Of a stretch of DNA of 64,000 nucleotides, positions 1-10,690 are shown in pieces. The stretch covers positions 1,328,242 to 1,392,241 of the forward strand of contig NW_026971149.1 in assembly GCF_963678635.1 (NCBI RefSeq), read 5' to 3'. Source of the DNA: Symsagittifera roscoffensis. Taxonomy: Eukaryota > Xenacoelomorpha > Acoela > Convolutidae. The position numbers were made by a program, and so were the translations under genes. Within the stretch, counting starts at the first letter, position 1, and each line of letters starts with the position of its first letter. The notes below the pieces were generated by a model. That model worked only from the letters and a program-made list of their open reading frames with translations, made no database searches and had not been told where the DNA came from.

Positions 1-427
1 TCCCAGGCCACTCAAAGCGCTTCAGGATCCTCTGATATACTTTGTCGATCCCCTGATGGCCCATTTGATCATGTGACCTGAATAATAGTTCTGTCTGATA
101 GAGTTGCGGTAATACTATCGCGTTATACTTGTATAGGACTCTATCTTCCTCCCTTCTTTTGCAAGCTAGAATTCCGTCCATGTTCAAATATAACCTCCCT
201 TCCTTCTGCATGAAGTATTGTCTCAGGATGCGATAACTATCTTCCTCGAGGTCCCCTTCATCCGGAGAACCATTCTCGATCCACATTTTGAGATTGCTTG
301 TCATGCGATCCTTTCTCTGCGCCCTTAGAAGGTCCGAGAGTCTGTATCTCGCTTTCAAGTACGTCTTCATGACCCTCATCTGACTATTCAGCTCGTTGGG
401 TTGATGTGTGTCTTCTTCCATCTTAAC
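1..427 (-). pseudogene. pol: Integrase N-terminal part of left LTR element (partial)
   Basis: The frame open from about 427 down to base 1 translates to a segment collinear with the integrase ORF of the right element. It includes the ARYRLSDL segment and the start of the HHCC zinc domain, in which the two histidines of HDQMGH are visible. The rest lies beyond the window. It is in the same frame as the preceding linker ORF but separated from it by an in-frame TGA at 428-430, so it cannot be made from a simple Pol readthrough. Start at ATG 419-421 is possible but is probably fortuitous. Confidence 0.75.
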
Positions 428-430
428 TCA

Positions 431-829
431 CCAAATCTTCGCCAACGGTTGTGTTTCTTGTTCAAACGGCAGAAGATCAGTCCTGACTACCGCTTTCTGC
501 GGCAATAGGCTTATCGAATGTTTCGATACCGCTATTGTCTCCAAGTCATCCGCTACGTTGTCAAAGACTCTTTCGCTCGGTATAAGGTAGCGATCGCTGT
601 CCGGATCCTGGTACACCTCTCTGTCCAGGTCCCTTGCCCGAGTTTCCACTAGTAGCGTGTGTATCGCCAGTTCTGACAGTTCTGATCCCGAGGTCGAATT
701 CCTGTCTGAATAGGTGTTCATTCTTGAGCTTTCTGAATTATCATCCGTCGAAGGTGTGGTGCTGGAGACTGCACGCTCCTCCAGATCATGTCTGTACTTT
801 CTTCGCATCCATCTGAACTCCCCGGACAA
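431..829 (-). pseudogene. RNase H-integrase linker of left LTR element
   Basis: This acidic, low-complexity segment (133 codons) sits where the right element has its acidic linker between RNase H and integrase. No domain is recognised. It overlaps the end of the RNase H ORF (718-2397) in another frame, so a frameshift lies between about 718 and 829. It ends at TGA 428-430, immediately upstream of the integrase frame. Confidence 0.6.
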
Positions 830-2397
830 AACCTTGTCTCTAGGTCCTGTTTCTCGTCAGGAATTTTCTCGTCTATCTCGGACTCCCCGGACAAATTTTC
901 TTGTTCCGGGTGTTGATCTGGTGATCTTTGGTTTTTCTCTTTATCCTTCTCCCCGGACAAATAGTCTTGCAGCATTTCTTGCTCTACAACTTCACCCTCT
1001 TTTTCCCGGTCCACGAAGGTGACGGTTTTCTTTTGCTTGCTGCTCTCCTGTTCTTTCTGTCCGTAAGAAGTACTGGTTAAAATCTCCTGGGGTATTGAGG
1101 ATACTAGTTGCTGAACTATTGTCCTACAATCCCTCTCGTTCTCTTCGTGCTGTCGTCTGGACGGCATGATCTTCACTTTCTCTCTGATTGTTAGCGATGC
1201 CACTGCTGCTGTCCACTCGGGGTCATCTCTGGTCACTTCTCTTTCTAACAATCCACCCAGCATCCGCATCACTTGTGGTGTGACTTGCACCGTTTTATCC
1301 AATAATGAGAGGCTGTTTATGTTCATGCGAGAGAGTTCTTGCTGGACCAGGTTCGAGCGCAGCAGCAAATCCAACGGGACCGGGTCCTCCTTTGACAGGA
1401 TCTTTATCTCGGCTGCTTTCTCTACAGGTAACTCAGGTTTTCCTGGAATTTGATGTACAGACTTATCCAACCATCTCATTAAGGGAAGCGCTTCATAAGT
1501 TTCTTTGTCCAGAAACGAGAATCCCTCCTTTATTTCCGCCTGATTGGCCTGCTTCTGCTCCAATCTTTCATAGAACTCAGTTTTCTTGCTGAGGCTGTCA
1601 GCATTCTGGTGTTTATCACGCATCCTATGTTCGATTATCATATGGTAGCCATCCAATCTTACTATCCATCTACCAATATAACTCTGATCCATCAAGTAGG
1701 TTTTCAACCAGGATAGCGCTCTGTTGTCCACGCGTAACTTGAAGGGAGCGCTCCCCAAGTATGCACGGTACTTTTCCACAAATGTGACTACTGCAAAAAT
1801 CTCTGCTTTTGGTGCGCCATATTTCATCTCTGTGTCACTCAAGGCCTTGCTGCCGTATGCAATGGGACGGAGAACTGTTATTCCGTTCCATTCTTGCTCT
1901 TGATGCAAGATTCCTGAGATGGCCACCGCCGATGCGTCTGTGTCGAGAACATACATGCCCTTTTCTGTAGGCATGCCCAGCACTGGCGCTTCGCACAGTT
2001 CCCGCTTTATGTTCTCGAAAGCAACTTGTGCCTCGTCGTTCCATTCGAACTTCTTCCCTTTGTTGCGCATCAGCTTCTGCATCGGATAAACCTTGTCCGC
2101 ATATCCTTTAATGAATTCTCGGTAGTAATTGGCAAACCCTAGGAAGCTCATGAGCTGTGTGTCCGTTCTGGGAGCTTTCCATGTCAACACTGCTTCCACT
2201 GCTTCCGGGTCCGGCGTCACACCATGCCTATCCACCATTCTTCCTAGGTACTTTATCGAATCCCTAAGGAGTTCACATTTCGATGGTTTGCACTTTAATC
2301 CTGCTCTTTTCATGCATCCAAAGACCTCATCGAGCCTGTCAATGTGGTCTTCCAGGGTCGGTGTCGCTATGACCACGTCATCCACGTAACACATCAC
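718..2397 (-). pseudogene. pol: RT palm/thumb and RNase H of left LTR element
   Basis: The frame opens with the RT catalytic box YVDD (2377-2388) and continues through the connection region into a Ty3-type RNase H. Its acidic residues are visible in LDTDAS, in the E of GAPKAEIFAV, in LRVDNRALSWL and in HQNADSLSKK. A long acidic tail follows. The RT fingers and early palm that should precede YVDD are missing: the upstream ORF jumps from the GAVPHRE segment directly to this point. There is no plausible start codon, so this is the 3' part of a formerly continuous Pol. RNase H itself looks intact. Confidence 0.85.
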
Positions 2398-2398
2398 G

Positions 2399-3721
2399 AG
2401 ATTCCCGGCGCCCTCTTCTAGTTCGATCTGCTTCCCTATGGGGAACGGCGCCCTCTTCTAGTTCGATTTCATGTTCGATGAAATTACAGCAACCGATGTC
2501 CGCCTTATGTTTTGAAAATACATCTGCGTTCCGATTTAGGAGGTCCCGCAATTTTTCGAAATCTCCCTCACCTATTTTTCCTTTTAAATGTTCTATCTCC
2601 GGTTTGTCAGATTCTAGTTTGTATGACGACGGGCGTTCCGGAAAATTCGAGCAGCTTGATAAGCCGTCGTCCGTTTCGGATTTCATTGAAAACACTTTAT
2701 GAATAGATTTTATTTCATTGATTCTCTTTAAAATTTTATCTTTATTGGCATGATAAGGACAGTCTTTCACACTATATTTCTTCAGGTTTTGTGTCTCCTC
2801 ATAGTCGGTCCTCATCGGCAAAGCGTAGCCAAGCTTCTTTCCACGCTGGATTGAAACCGTGGTGTCCAGTGTGTTCAACAACACACTGACACACAGTCCG
2901 TTTCGCGTTACCGAGAAGCTCCGGCCTAAAATCACCGAACTCTGACTATTTGGATTCGGTACTAAGCAAACCTGTTTACTATCACTTAACGAATTTAAAT
3001 TTCTCATTCTAAAAATTGCTACTACAGCTTGTCCTAGTTGTAAATTTACTTTTCTATCCAAAAAAACTGGTACCTTATTTTCGTCTGTTATTATCCTATT
3101 AATTGGTCTCTTAACATACTTTCGGTCCGGGTATCTAATCCGTATTAGACCGTTGTTCAAATCAATCATCACGTCAAAATTCCTGACAAAATCTCTGCCC
3201 AAGATGAATTGGTCGGCGTCGTCCAGATTCTCTACCACCAGGAAGCTCATCCAAAGATCTCGTCCTCCCATGTGAAGGACCGTTATCGGTGTTCTTCCGG
3301 CTACGTAGATGGCTCCTCGATTTGCGGCGGCCAGTCGGAGATTCGTAGGTATCAGATCTTCCCGCGTGAAGCCCATTCTTTCCCAAGTTTTTATCGGCAT
3401 CACACTCGCCACCGCTCCTGTGTCCAGAAGCCCTGTGACTCCGATTTTTGTTCCGTTGGTGTCGAGCAGATGTGCTGTCACATCTGCTTCATATCCAATG
3501 TGTACCGCGTCTTGTTCCATCATGGCGTCATGGCCTATCCTGCGGACTTTGAGTTCCTCTTCACCCAAATAGATCTGTCCCATTTGGTCATCATCTGTTG
3601 TTATATAAGTCCTGGTGTAGATACTGATTCCATCCACATTCAGCATTATTTGATACGGCCCATAGACCTCCAAGTAGCGTCCATGAAGTTTCTTCATGCG
3701 AGGGCCACCCGTCGTTAGTAG
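2399..3721 (-). pseudogene. pol: Aspartic protease and RT N-terminus of left LTR element
   Basis: This ORF is collinear with the protease region of the right element. The active-site box LLDTGAVASV is intact (Asp codon 3422-3424), followed by the second-half signature FILGRDFVRNFDV. Downstream come the conserved pre-RT segment with SKHKADIGCCNF and the first residues of RT, ending at the deletion near 2467. In-frame TAG (about 3805) and TAA (about 3722) codons separate it from Gag. The frame is the same on both sides of these stops, so the ancestral Gag-Pol was probably one reading frame here. Confidence 0.85.
2406..2467. repeat. 22-bp direct repeats at an RT deletion junction
   Basis: The same 22 bases occur at 2406-2427 and 2446-2467, separated by 18 bp. 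In the right element the matching interval carries about 440 bp more RT coding sequence. The repeat therefore marks the joint of an internal deletion, with a short templated duplication at the break. Confidence 0.75.
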
Positions 3722-3802
3722 TTATCGCACAGCTCTCGACTCAGTGCGTGGCTCCACCTGCCTCAGATAAACTGCATATGTGTCCAAATGCATTAAAGTG
3801 AA

Positions 3803-6793
3803 CTATGATGGTTCACTCAGATTTCTTATTACCTGGTGTCCAGCCACTGAGATTATTGACTGTATCTTCTTTCCCTGCGGCGCCATGCCGAACCTCTTAC
3901 CGGAGATCACTTTGAGTTTCATGTCTAAACTGCTTGGTGTTTTCGTCTCCTCGAACTCCGTTGCTTCGCGGGTAATCAGTTGCTCCTGAAGCTTTTCATT
4001 TTCCAGTTCAAGTTTCACTTTTTGTTCGATCTCTTTCGTCACCAATTCCTGTTGTACTCTATTTAGAGCATCCCTTGCGGCTGCCTTATAATCGATCTTG
4101 AAGTCCTCAGCCGCAGTTGATAGTTCCGGCTCATGTGTCTCCCCTGTTACCGCTTGCAATTTCTTTGCCGCCAGCTCTTGAGGTTTGTAATTTCTGCGTG
4201 CCTCCGCTTCACTCAAAAGTCGAGCCTTGCTGGCTTTCACTCCTGACAAAGCTTCTTCATGTCTTGGATGCTTGATGTCTGCCACTGCATCCCAGAATTG
4301 CGGACAATCTGATTTAAAATTACCTTCCAAGTTGCAAAAGAAACACCTCGGGCCGAATTTCGCTATTACTCCTCTCATGAAATCCTCATAGTCCAATTCT
4401 GACGCATCTTCGTCCTCGAGGCTAAAGCATATTGCTTTCATGCCTTGTTTGTAAGCTGGGCATGCTGACACATGATGGTCTGTTGAACTGCAATTAGCAC
4501 AAGATCGTCTCTTGTCCATATCATCCCTCGGTTTGTACCAATTGTTCCCTTGGTTTGCTGGTCCGTTGTTAAAATTTCCATAGTTGTTCTTGTAATATCC
4601 AGATCTCGAAGGAGGTTTCAACAAAAGATACTCCTTTGATTTGAGCCTTAACTCCTCCGGTGTTGGCGCATTAATTGATAGTGGTGTGTAATGCGTTGCT
4701 AGCATCGTACGAAGTTCATCATTTTTCACACCATCGATGAATTTTGAGGCTACGGCCAGGTTCATCCTTCGGTTTGACTCATCCGGTTGGCTGCGTCTTC
4801 TCAGCATTTCCAAATCATCGAGAAATTGTCTATGAGTTCATCCTCTCGTTGCCTCCGTTTCTCGAAGCGCATCATCGCCTGGTGCCCCTGCACCCCTGAT
4901 CCGAAACGGTTTAACAAGATTTCGAAGATTTTCTCTGCAGTGTCACGTTGATACTGTTTCTTGGCCATGACACAGTTCAGGGCTGTCCCTTCTAAGTTGC
5001 TGGTGAGCGCGCTGCATTCTTGTCTCTCCGACAAGTCCTCTTCCTCAAAATGCAGCTTCATTACCTCTATCCAGGTATCAATACAGCCATCAGATTCGTC
5101 TTTGTAGCATCTTGGCTTCTTAAAGACTCTTCTGGACTTCTCACTGCGTTCATTGGTTCTAGATAACCTCGTCAGGAATGTCTCCAAAGACCTGTTCAGG
5201 GGTTCAAATGCTGTTGCCATTGCCGTAGCATCCCTTGAGTGTCCCGCTTGAGTGTCCTCACACCTCGTCGAAAGCTCTGTGTGCGGTGCATCCCTGCAAT
5301 CCGAATCACCGTGAGTGTTTCCCGCTTGGCCCACATGACTCCTCCTCGGGCTTGCATGCCCCCTGCTGCCGGAATCACTTCTCCCAGTCGCATGTGTGCC
5401 TTGCGTTGGTGGTTCGTTAGAGGTTTGTCTGTTCCCCGTTGAATTTGCTCTGTTGTTCGGGCCCCATGCTCCATTACCCCTTGTGGCATAGCCTGATGAA
5501 CTGCCCCTGCCTCTAGTGGATCCATATGTCTTCCTCTTTTGATGTTCATTGAAGTTCACCCTCGGTTCCCTGCTGGGACCTCCCGAATTCGGTTCTCCTT
5601 CTTTTGGTCCACTCTTGCTGCTTAGTAGGCCGTCCAACCTATCCATGATAGCCTGAGTTCGCCTCTCCATCATCGCATCTATCTTTGTGTCAAGTGTCCC
5701 AAGAGACTGCACTTGCTGAATTCTTAACTTCTCCATGTCGGCTCTTAAACGTAACTCCCTCTGTTCCGCCTGCCTTTCTCTCTCAATGTGAACTGCTCTT
5801 TCTAGTTCACTCATCCTTATTGACATTTGCTCGTTTTGTTCTCCTAAACTGTCCACTATGTTGTTTAAGGTTTCCTCTAGTGCTACCCCGTTTTCCACGA
5901 GTGGCGTCACTAGTGGTGGTGTAACCCTGTCGGTCCCAGGTAACTTCGTGCTTGTCGAGATCCGGGCCTTGACTCTCTGCTTCAACGTCTTTTTCATTAT
6001 TTATTTCAGGATCCATTAACGCGTTGCCGAGCCCTCTGGTTCTACTCTCTCCAGATTGTGGCTCCGAACTTGCCCTAATCGCGAAGTCTTTTGAATGGCC
6101 TGGTGTGTTTGCCTCTTTGCTTATCGTTGTCACTACACCAAATTTGTCCATGGTTCCAGTCTCTCTTCCGACGTGTGCCTCACTCTCCTGGATCGAACTA
6201 TTGAGGATTACTTGAGATCCAGAGTCCCCTTGCTCCTCTTCATCTTCTTCCTCCTGGGACTCACCATCGTTTCCTGCTCCTCCTCCCATGCTGAACGGAA
6301 AGATGTTTCCGAAGGTGTTCTTCATTCTTTCTGAGAATGATGATGATGTCGTTTGTTTCCCAGTTCCGCTTGCCATCATAGTGTTATCCGTCGGAGATCT
6401 TCTAGTTGCCGGTACTTCAGTTGAGATGTCGGACAGTTCCGACATCTCTTCTCGATCCAATGTCCCGGTGGAAGTGGCAAAATCATGGCCTTGTTCTACC
6501 GGGGTAGATTTACTCGCCAGCCTTCTGCCTCTCCCTTCCAGTTCATTTACTTCCTGGTTGTCATTCATGGTATGGTATGTATTGACCTCCACTTCTAACA
6601 GTTCTCTTCGCTCTTCTGAGGTCTTCTGACTTCTCGTTTCAACCATTCTGCCTGAAACCGTCCCCCTTTTATCAGACCGGGATCGCTTGATCCAATCCAC
6701 AAAAGGATCGGTCATCGTTTTTCTCTGCTCTTCAGGTATAAATTTCCTAGAGCTATTACCTCGTTTTGGTATCCTTGACCTGTCTAGACTCAT
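3803..6793 (-). pseudogene. gag: Gag of left LTR element (frameshifted)
   Basis: Three overlapping frames (6793-5807, 5997-4801, 4813-3803) form one Gag. The first has a basic N-terminus and an acidic Ser/Glu-rich part. The second has a coiled-coil-like stretch, a Gly/Arg-rich segment and the capsid-like block ending RFEKRRQR. The third continues the capsid and carries two CCHC knuckles, CANCSSTDHHVSAC and CFFCNLEGNFKSDC; the second has N in place of the usual His. Frameshifts lie in the 5807-5997 overlap and at about 4805-4815. The ORF ends at a TAG after NLSEPS, a segment the right copy reads through. Role when intact: particle assembly and genomic RNA packaging. Confidence 0.85.
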
Positions 6794-7564
6794 TCTCTAT
6801 TTGTCACTTTCCAATGCCTACTCTTGACTCAATTGCTAGAGACCTTATAGTTTTATTAACAATAATAATGACACAACACAATAAATATCACCAGATTCTA
6901 TTAAATAGTGACCACGAATCCCTGTATGTTATCAGAGTACAGTTTGTATAAAATTTATTCACACTAACCGATTATCGGTCCAAAGATTTTGAAACTAGCA
7001 CAATATGATGTTATCAGTCAATATAAAAGATAGTGTATTCACTACCCAATCAAGCACAGTTTACGTTGATTTAAAATCAAAAACAAAAATGTATATTGAC
7101 ACAATATAAATGAATATATAACAAAAACGTATGTGTCTTGTACTCTTAGTCGGTCGCAGTACAATAGTCGAACCTGTCTTTTAAAGAAAAAGCTTTCCCT
7201 GATCGGTGCTGCACCAAACAGACAAAACTTTGAAGGCAGTAATTTTCTCAAGTGGGCGTCTATTGCACCCACCGAGTACTGTGTTACCTATCTGCCTTCG
7301 GACTGCCCGAGCTAGACCTACTAAAATCCTCAATGCAGTCACTTTTCCCAAAAACGTATTATGTTTCAATCCACACCAATGAATCACGCTCTTTTTAATT
7401 TAGACTTAGTGTCGCGAATATCCGAGTTTGGACCTGTTTTGTATTAGTCTGGTTCTTATTGAAAGGCAAGTTACCAGTGAAGTCACTGATACCTAGCCTG
7501 TGTGTTAATAACCTAAAACCTCTCACTTTTTAGTCTTTCTTTCGTCTACCTAAGTCCTTAATAA

Positions 7565-7775
7565 AACAATACCCCTCCGGATTGGCACAAATAGGACCCT
7601 TCCGGACTAATAGAATCTAGACCCCTCCGGATTTGGACCCCTCTGAGTTGGTTGATACAAGACCCCTCCGGATTTGGACCCCTCCGAATTAGCAACTATA
7701 AGACCCCTCCGGATTCGGACCCCTCCTAACTTGAAAAATCTTTGACCCCTCCGGATTGGGAGCCCTCCGGTTTTG
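7565..7775. repeat. Degenerate tandem repeat of (G)ACCCCTCCGGATT motif
   Basis: At least eight copies of a core close to CCCCTCCGGATT occur at irregular 15-35 bp spacing between 7565 and 7775. Scattered further copies lie at about 7895, 8455, 8932, 9170 and 9195. The motif is part of the element leader. Confidence 0.8.
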
Positions 7776-8452
7776 TAAAAGTAGCTTTTCGGAGATTTCC
7801 TTTTTTCAACCTATACCCTTCCCGATACGTCCTCCGATGCAATTATGCTCTTTCAATTAACTGGGAAGGGTATGTACTACCTTCCTAGACCCTTCCGGAT
7901 TGAAGTTAAGCCTCTTATTTGACAATTCACACTAACGGTGAAGGGTCTTATCGCTAGCCTAACTTCGGCTCGATTAAGCTTTTGCTGTACCTTTAGCCCT
8001 CCCTTTTCGTCTAGAACGGCCTAAAGTTACTTTATTCAACCGTTATTACCTTTTGGTAGGGGTATAAGGGCTTTTCTAAAAAAATTTTGTAAAACGTGAA
8101 GGGTGTACCCTTCCAAATTGAGAAATTTGCTAAAAACAATCTCAAAAAATTTTCACGCTTATCTTTTCGAAAAATTTCTGACCCTATCAGTAAGCTCAGC
8201 TAATTTCTGATCTATTGGTACCAAGATCAACTCGATATGCTCAGTAGTTCCAAGGTTATTAACCAAAACGTCTTTCTTCCAAATTCGAAAATTTTCTCTC
8301 TTATAGGTTCCGCCTAACTTTTTCCGCAAATCTGGTCCTTTCGACCTGAAAATTATTGATCCGAGCTCAGAAGGTCTATACTCTTCTAGTTCAATGCAAA
8401 GACCCGATCTAAAACGCTTTTGTAGAAAAAATTTGCGAAAAACTATGCTACC

Positions 8453-8527
8453 TGGACCCCTCCGGATTGATGAATCCACCAAATCAAACTGGTTAAGTTC
8501 GATTTCTCTGCAACCCGGAAGGCTTTC
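8453..8527. repeat. Hairpin-ended 70-bp repeat, copy 1
   Basis: A segment begins with ACCCCTCCGGATT and ends with CCCGGAAGGCTT, so its ends are imperfectly inverted. Its interior is similar to 10230-10303, which has the same ends and similar spacing. Confidence 0.6.
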
Positions 8528-9737
8528 GGGTAGCGGGTTTTAAAACTTGTAGATTCACTAGTGGACGTTGTCCGAACAACTATTTTTGTTGTTGTAACTC
8601 AAACATTTCAAAAAAATTTCTGAATTCATAGTGTTTCGTTTTCTCAAAAATCACGAAATTTCGATTTTCGGTACCAAAATAGTTCCAACCACTCCCGAAC
8701 TTAACTTAACCGGTTCTATCTACAATGGTAGTGCAGTTACGATGTAATAAACTAATTTAGCGCTTTTTTTCCGTTTCAAAAAATATCGATTTTTCAAAAA
8801 TCGCAACTTGTGGGGGGATCAAAATATCGCTATTTTGACCCTAAAAACCGGTCTGTTTTTGTTGTTTTTCACTGAAAAACGATATAAGACTATTAATATA
8901 GGCTATATAAATAATAATATTAGTAATACTATACCCCTCCGGGTTTCCTTAATATCCGAATTAAGGTGCTTAACTCGGATATTCACAGTTCGGTGAAGGG
9001 TCACTACAGTGCAGCACTGTCGAGCCCCCCACAGATTACTATCTTACTTTTTGTACCAAAAGGGATACAAAACTTGTTAACGATACCCAACAGTCGGTTG
9101 TTGTTGTCGTTGAGCCCCTTCTTGTTGCTCCTTGTACTGCTTGCCGGATCGATCTTCACCCAAGACCCTTCCGAATTGAGCGCAAATCAGCTGACCCCTC
9201 CGGATTGATCGCAATTTATCATTAACGTGCTTAAATGCTCAAATAACCCTACAGTACAAGCCTCACAAACGGGCTACAAAACTGATCGTAACAATCCTGA
9301 CTGATATAAATGCCTGTAACAACAATATATCTATCAACAACAAACGGGGGGTCGAGTCACATCTTGTCTGGGGGGATGAGTTCTACTGATTTTTTACTTT
9401 TTTTTTACTGTTTTTGGTGTTTTCAGTTATTTTTTTATGTTTTTTGTTTTTCTTGGGTACTATACTACTTTTTGTTTGGTTTTACTTATATCTTTAAGTG
9501 TTTTTGGTCACAAACCACTCAGGGGACGAGGGGTTCGCGATTCCCCCCACCCTTTCTGGTTCATGAATTTTCGGTCTTAACTAGGTTAAAAAAATATTCA
9601 CGGTAATCCGGAAGGCTTCCGCGTTCCGAACTACCCTTCCGCCCCGGCGGTTTAGGCCTATTAAGGGCGTTAATGTGAGCATCCGCTCGGCGCGGAGTGC
9701 TCGTTAACGGTTCTGCCGGTCATGATGTTAAAAAGAA

Positions 9738-9755
9738 TAACACCCAGGAGCGCCA
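9738..9755 (-). promoter_or_regulatory. Primer-binding site of left LTR element
   Basis: On the minus strand the sequence TGGCGCTCCTGGGTGTTA starts 12 nt after the LTR end. It begins with TGG, complementary to a tRNA CCA tail. The first 17 bases recur at the same place in the right element (51356), although the surrounding DNA is diverged. The tRNA was not identified. Confidence 0.75.
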
Positions 9756-9767
9756 TAAAAACATACA

Positions 9768-10690
9768 TGTAACATTCGCCCGGAAGATACATATCGACGG
9801 AAAACAAAACTAAGTCTTAAGACGACTGGCTAGCGTCTAAACAGAGCTTTGCATGCTTTTCACCGTCTCTGCCAAACCAGTACTTTTCGGTGGTCTTTTC
9901 TAACATCGGGTCGACAAAAACGTTACTGCTTTCGGCTTCGGTCAAAACACTCAAATTAACTAGATTACATGCAGAAATAGTGAGCTCATGGCTGGGTCTC
10001 AGTATCCCCAGACCACGAGGTCACTCCTAAAAACAGGGCTACTACTTATTATATTACTATTGTTTTTGTTCAGCAGATAAAAATCATCATCTCCATCGAA
10101 GATGGATCAACCCTTTCCCCCAACTCCTAGCTTCTCATTCCTATCAAAATGAATCTAGATATTAATTAAATTCAAGTCAGGACATGACAGGAAGCTAAAA
10201 AATTATATGAATCAATAAAAGTTTCAGTCCCGAGACCCTTCCGGATTCTTGAATCCGCTGAATCGAGCTCGTTAATCTTGATTTCTGCCTAATCCGGAAG
10301 GCTGGTTTCTTACCCTTCACCGTTGTTCGCAACGGCCTTGCAACTATTGTAGCAGCACAATAGTTGCAACTCGGAACGTTCTCTGATATTCCTGCAATCT
10401 GCTGCTGTTTTTAAATCACGATTATCGTTGTTATCGTCAGCGCAACTAATGTTGTTGTGTTTTCTCTCTCGTTTTTTGTCAAAATGGCCGCCTCTGACGT
10501 TTCTCAGAAATATGACGTCATCATTCGAATTTTTGAAACTTTCAAATACTAGAATATTCCAGCCCTCACCGTCTGGCCAAACGTTCCAATAACGCTCTTT
10601 GTTCTTAAAAACCACCAATCCGGAAGGCTTACTGCTAAAATTCCGAATTCTGCAGAGATTGCATTTTTCACATTCTGGTCGAATGTCACA
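9768..10690 (-). repeat. 5' LTR of left element (923 bp)
   Basis: On the minus strand it starts TGTGACATTCGACC and ends GAATGTTACA, giving TG...CA termini. The outer edge is set where similarity to repeat copies B and C begins (10691). The inner edge is set by the GAATGTTACA shared with the right element. The inferred length equals that of the right LTR, 923 bp. It contains a TGACGTCA site (about 10513) that could act in its promoter, and the hairpin-ended repeat at 10230-10303. The partner LTR is outside the window, so identity between LTRs cannot be measured. Confidence 0.65.

Larger units (their letters stand above)
6794..9737 (-). other. Leader of left LTR element, no supported gene
   Basis: This 2.9-kb interval lies between the primer-binding site and Gag. 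It holds short ORFs without recognisable similarity, including a 107-codon ORF at 8159-8482 on the minus strand. It also holds many copies of a CCCCTCCGGATT-type motif. Leaders of this length are unusual for Ty3 elements; the right copy also has a long leader (2.4 kb), though with different repeats. Confidence 0.6.
1..10690 (-). mobile_element. Ty3/gypsy-type LTR retrotransposon, left copy (5' LTR to integrase N-terminus)
   Basis: Reading on the minus strand from 10690 to 1, the order is 5' LTR, primer-binding site, long leader, Gag with zinc knuckles, aspartic protease, RT fragment, RNase H, linker and the start of integrase. This is the Ty3/gypsy order. The integrase end and the 3' LTR lie outside the window. 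Protein similarity to the plus-strand element at 50422-64000 is clear along the whole of Gag-Pol, so the two belong to one family. The copy is dead: Gag is frameshifted twice, there are nonsense codons between Gag and protease, and the RT core is deleted. The 5' LTR abuts repeat copy A at 10691. Confidence 0.88.

Noticed and set aside
10310-10618. 102-codon frame inside the left LTR
   Set aside because: It lies within the inferred U3 region, has no similarity recognised, and there is no equivalent in the right LTR.
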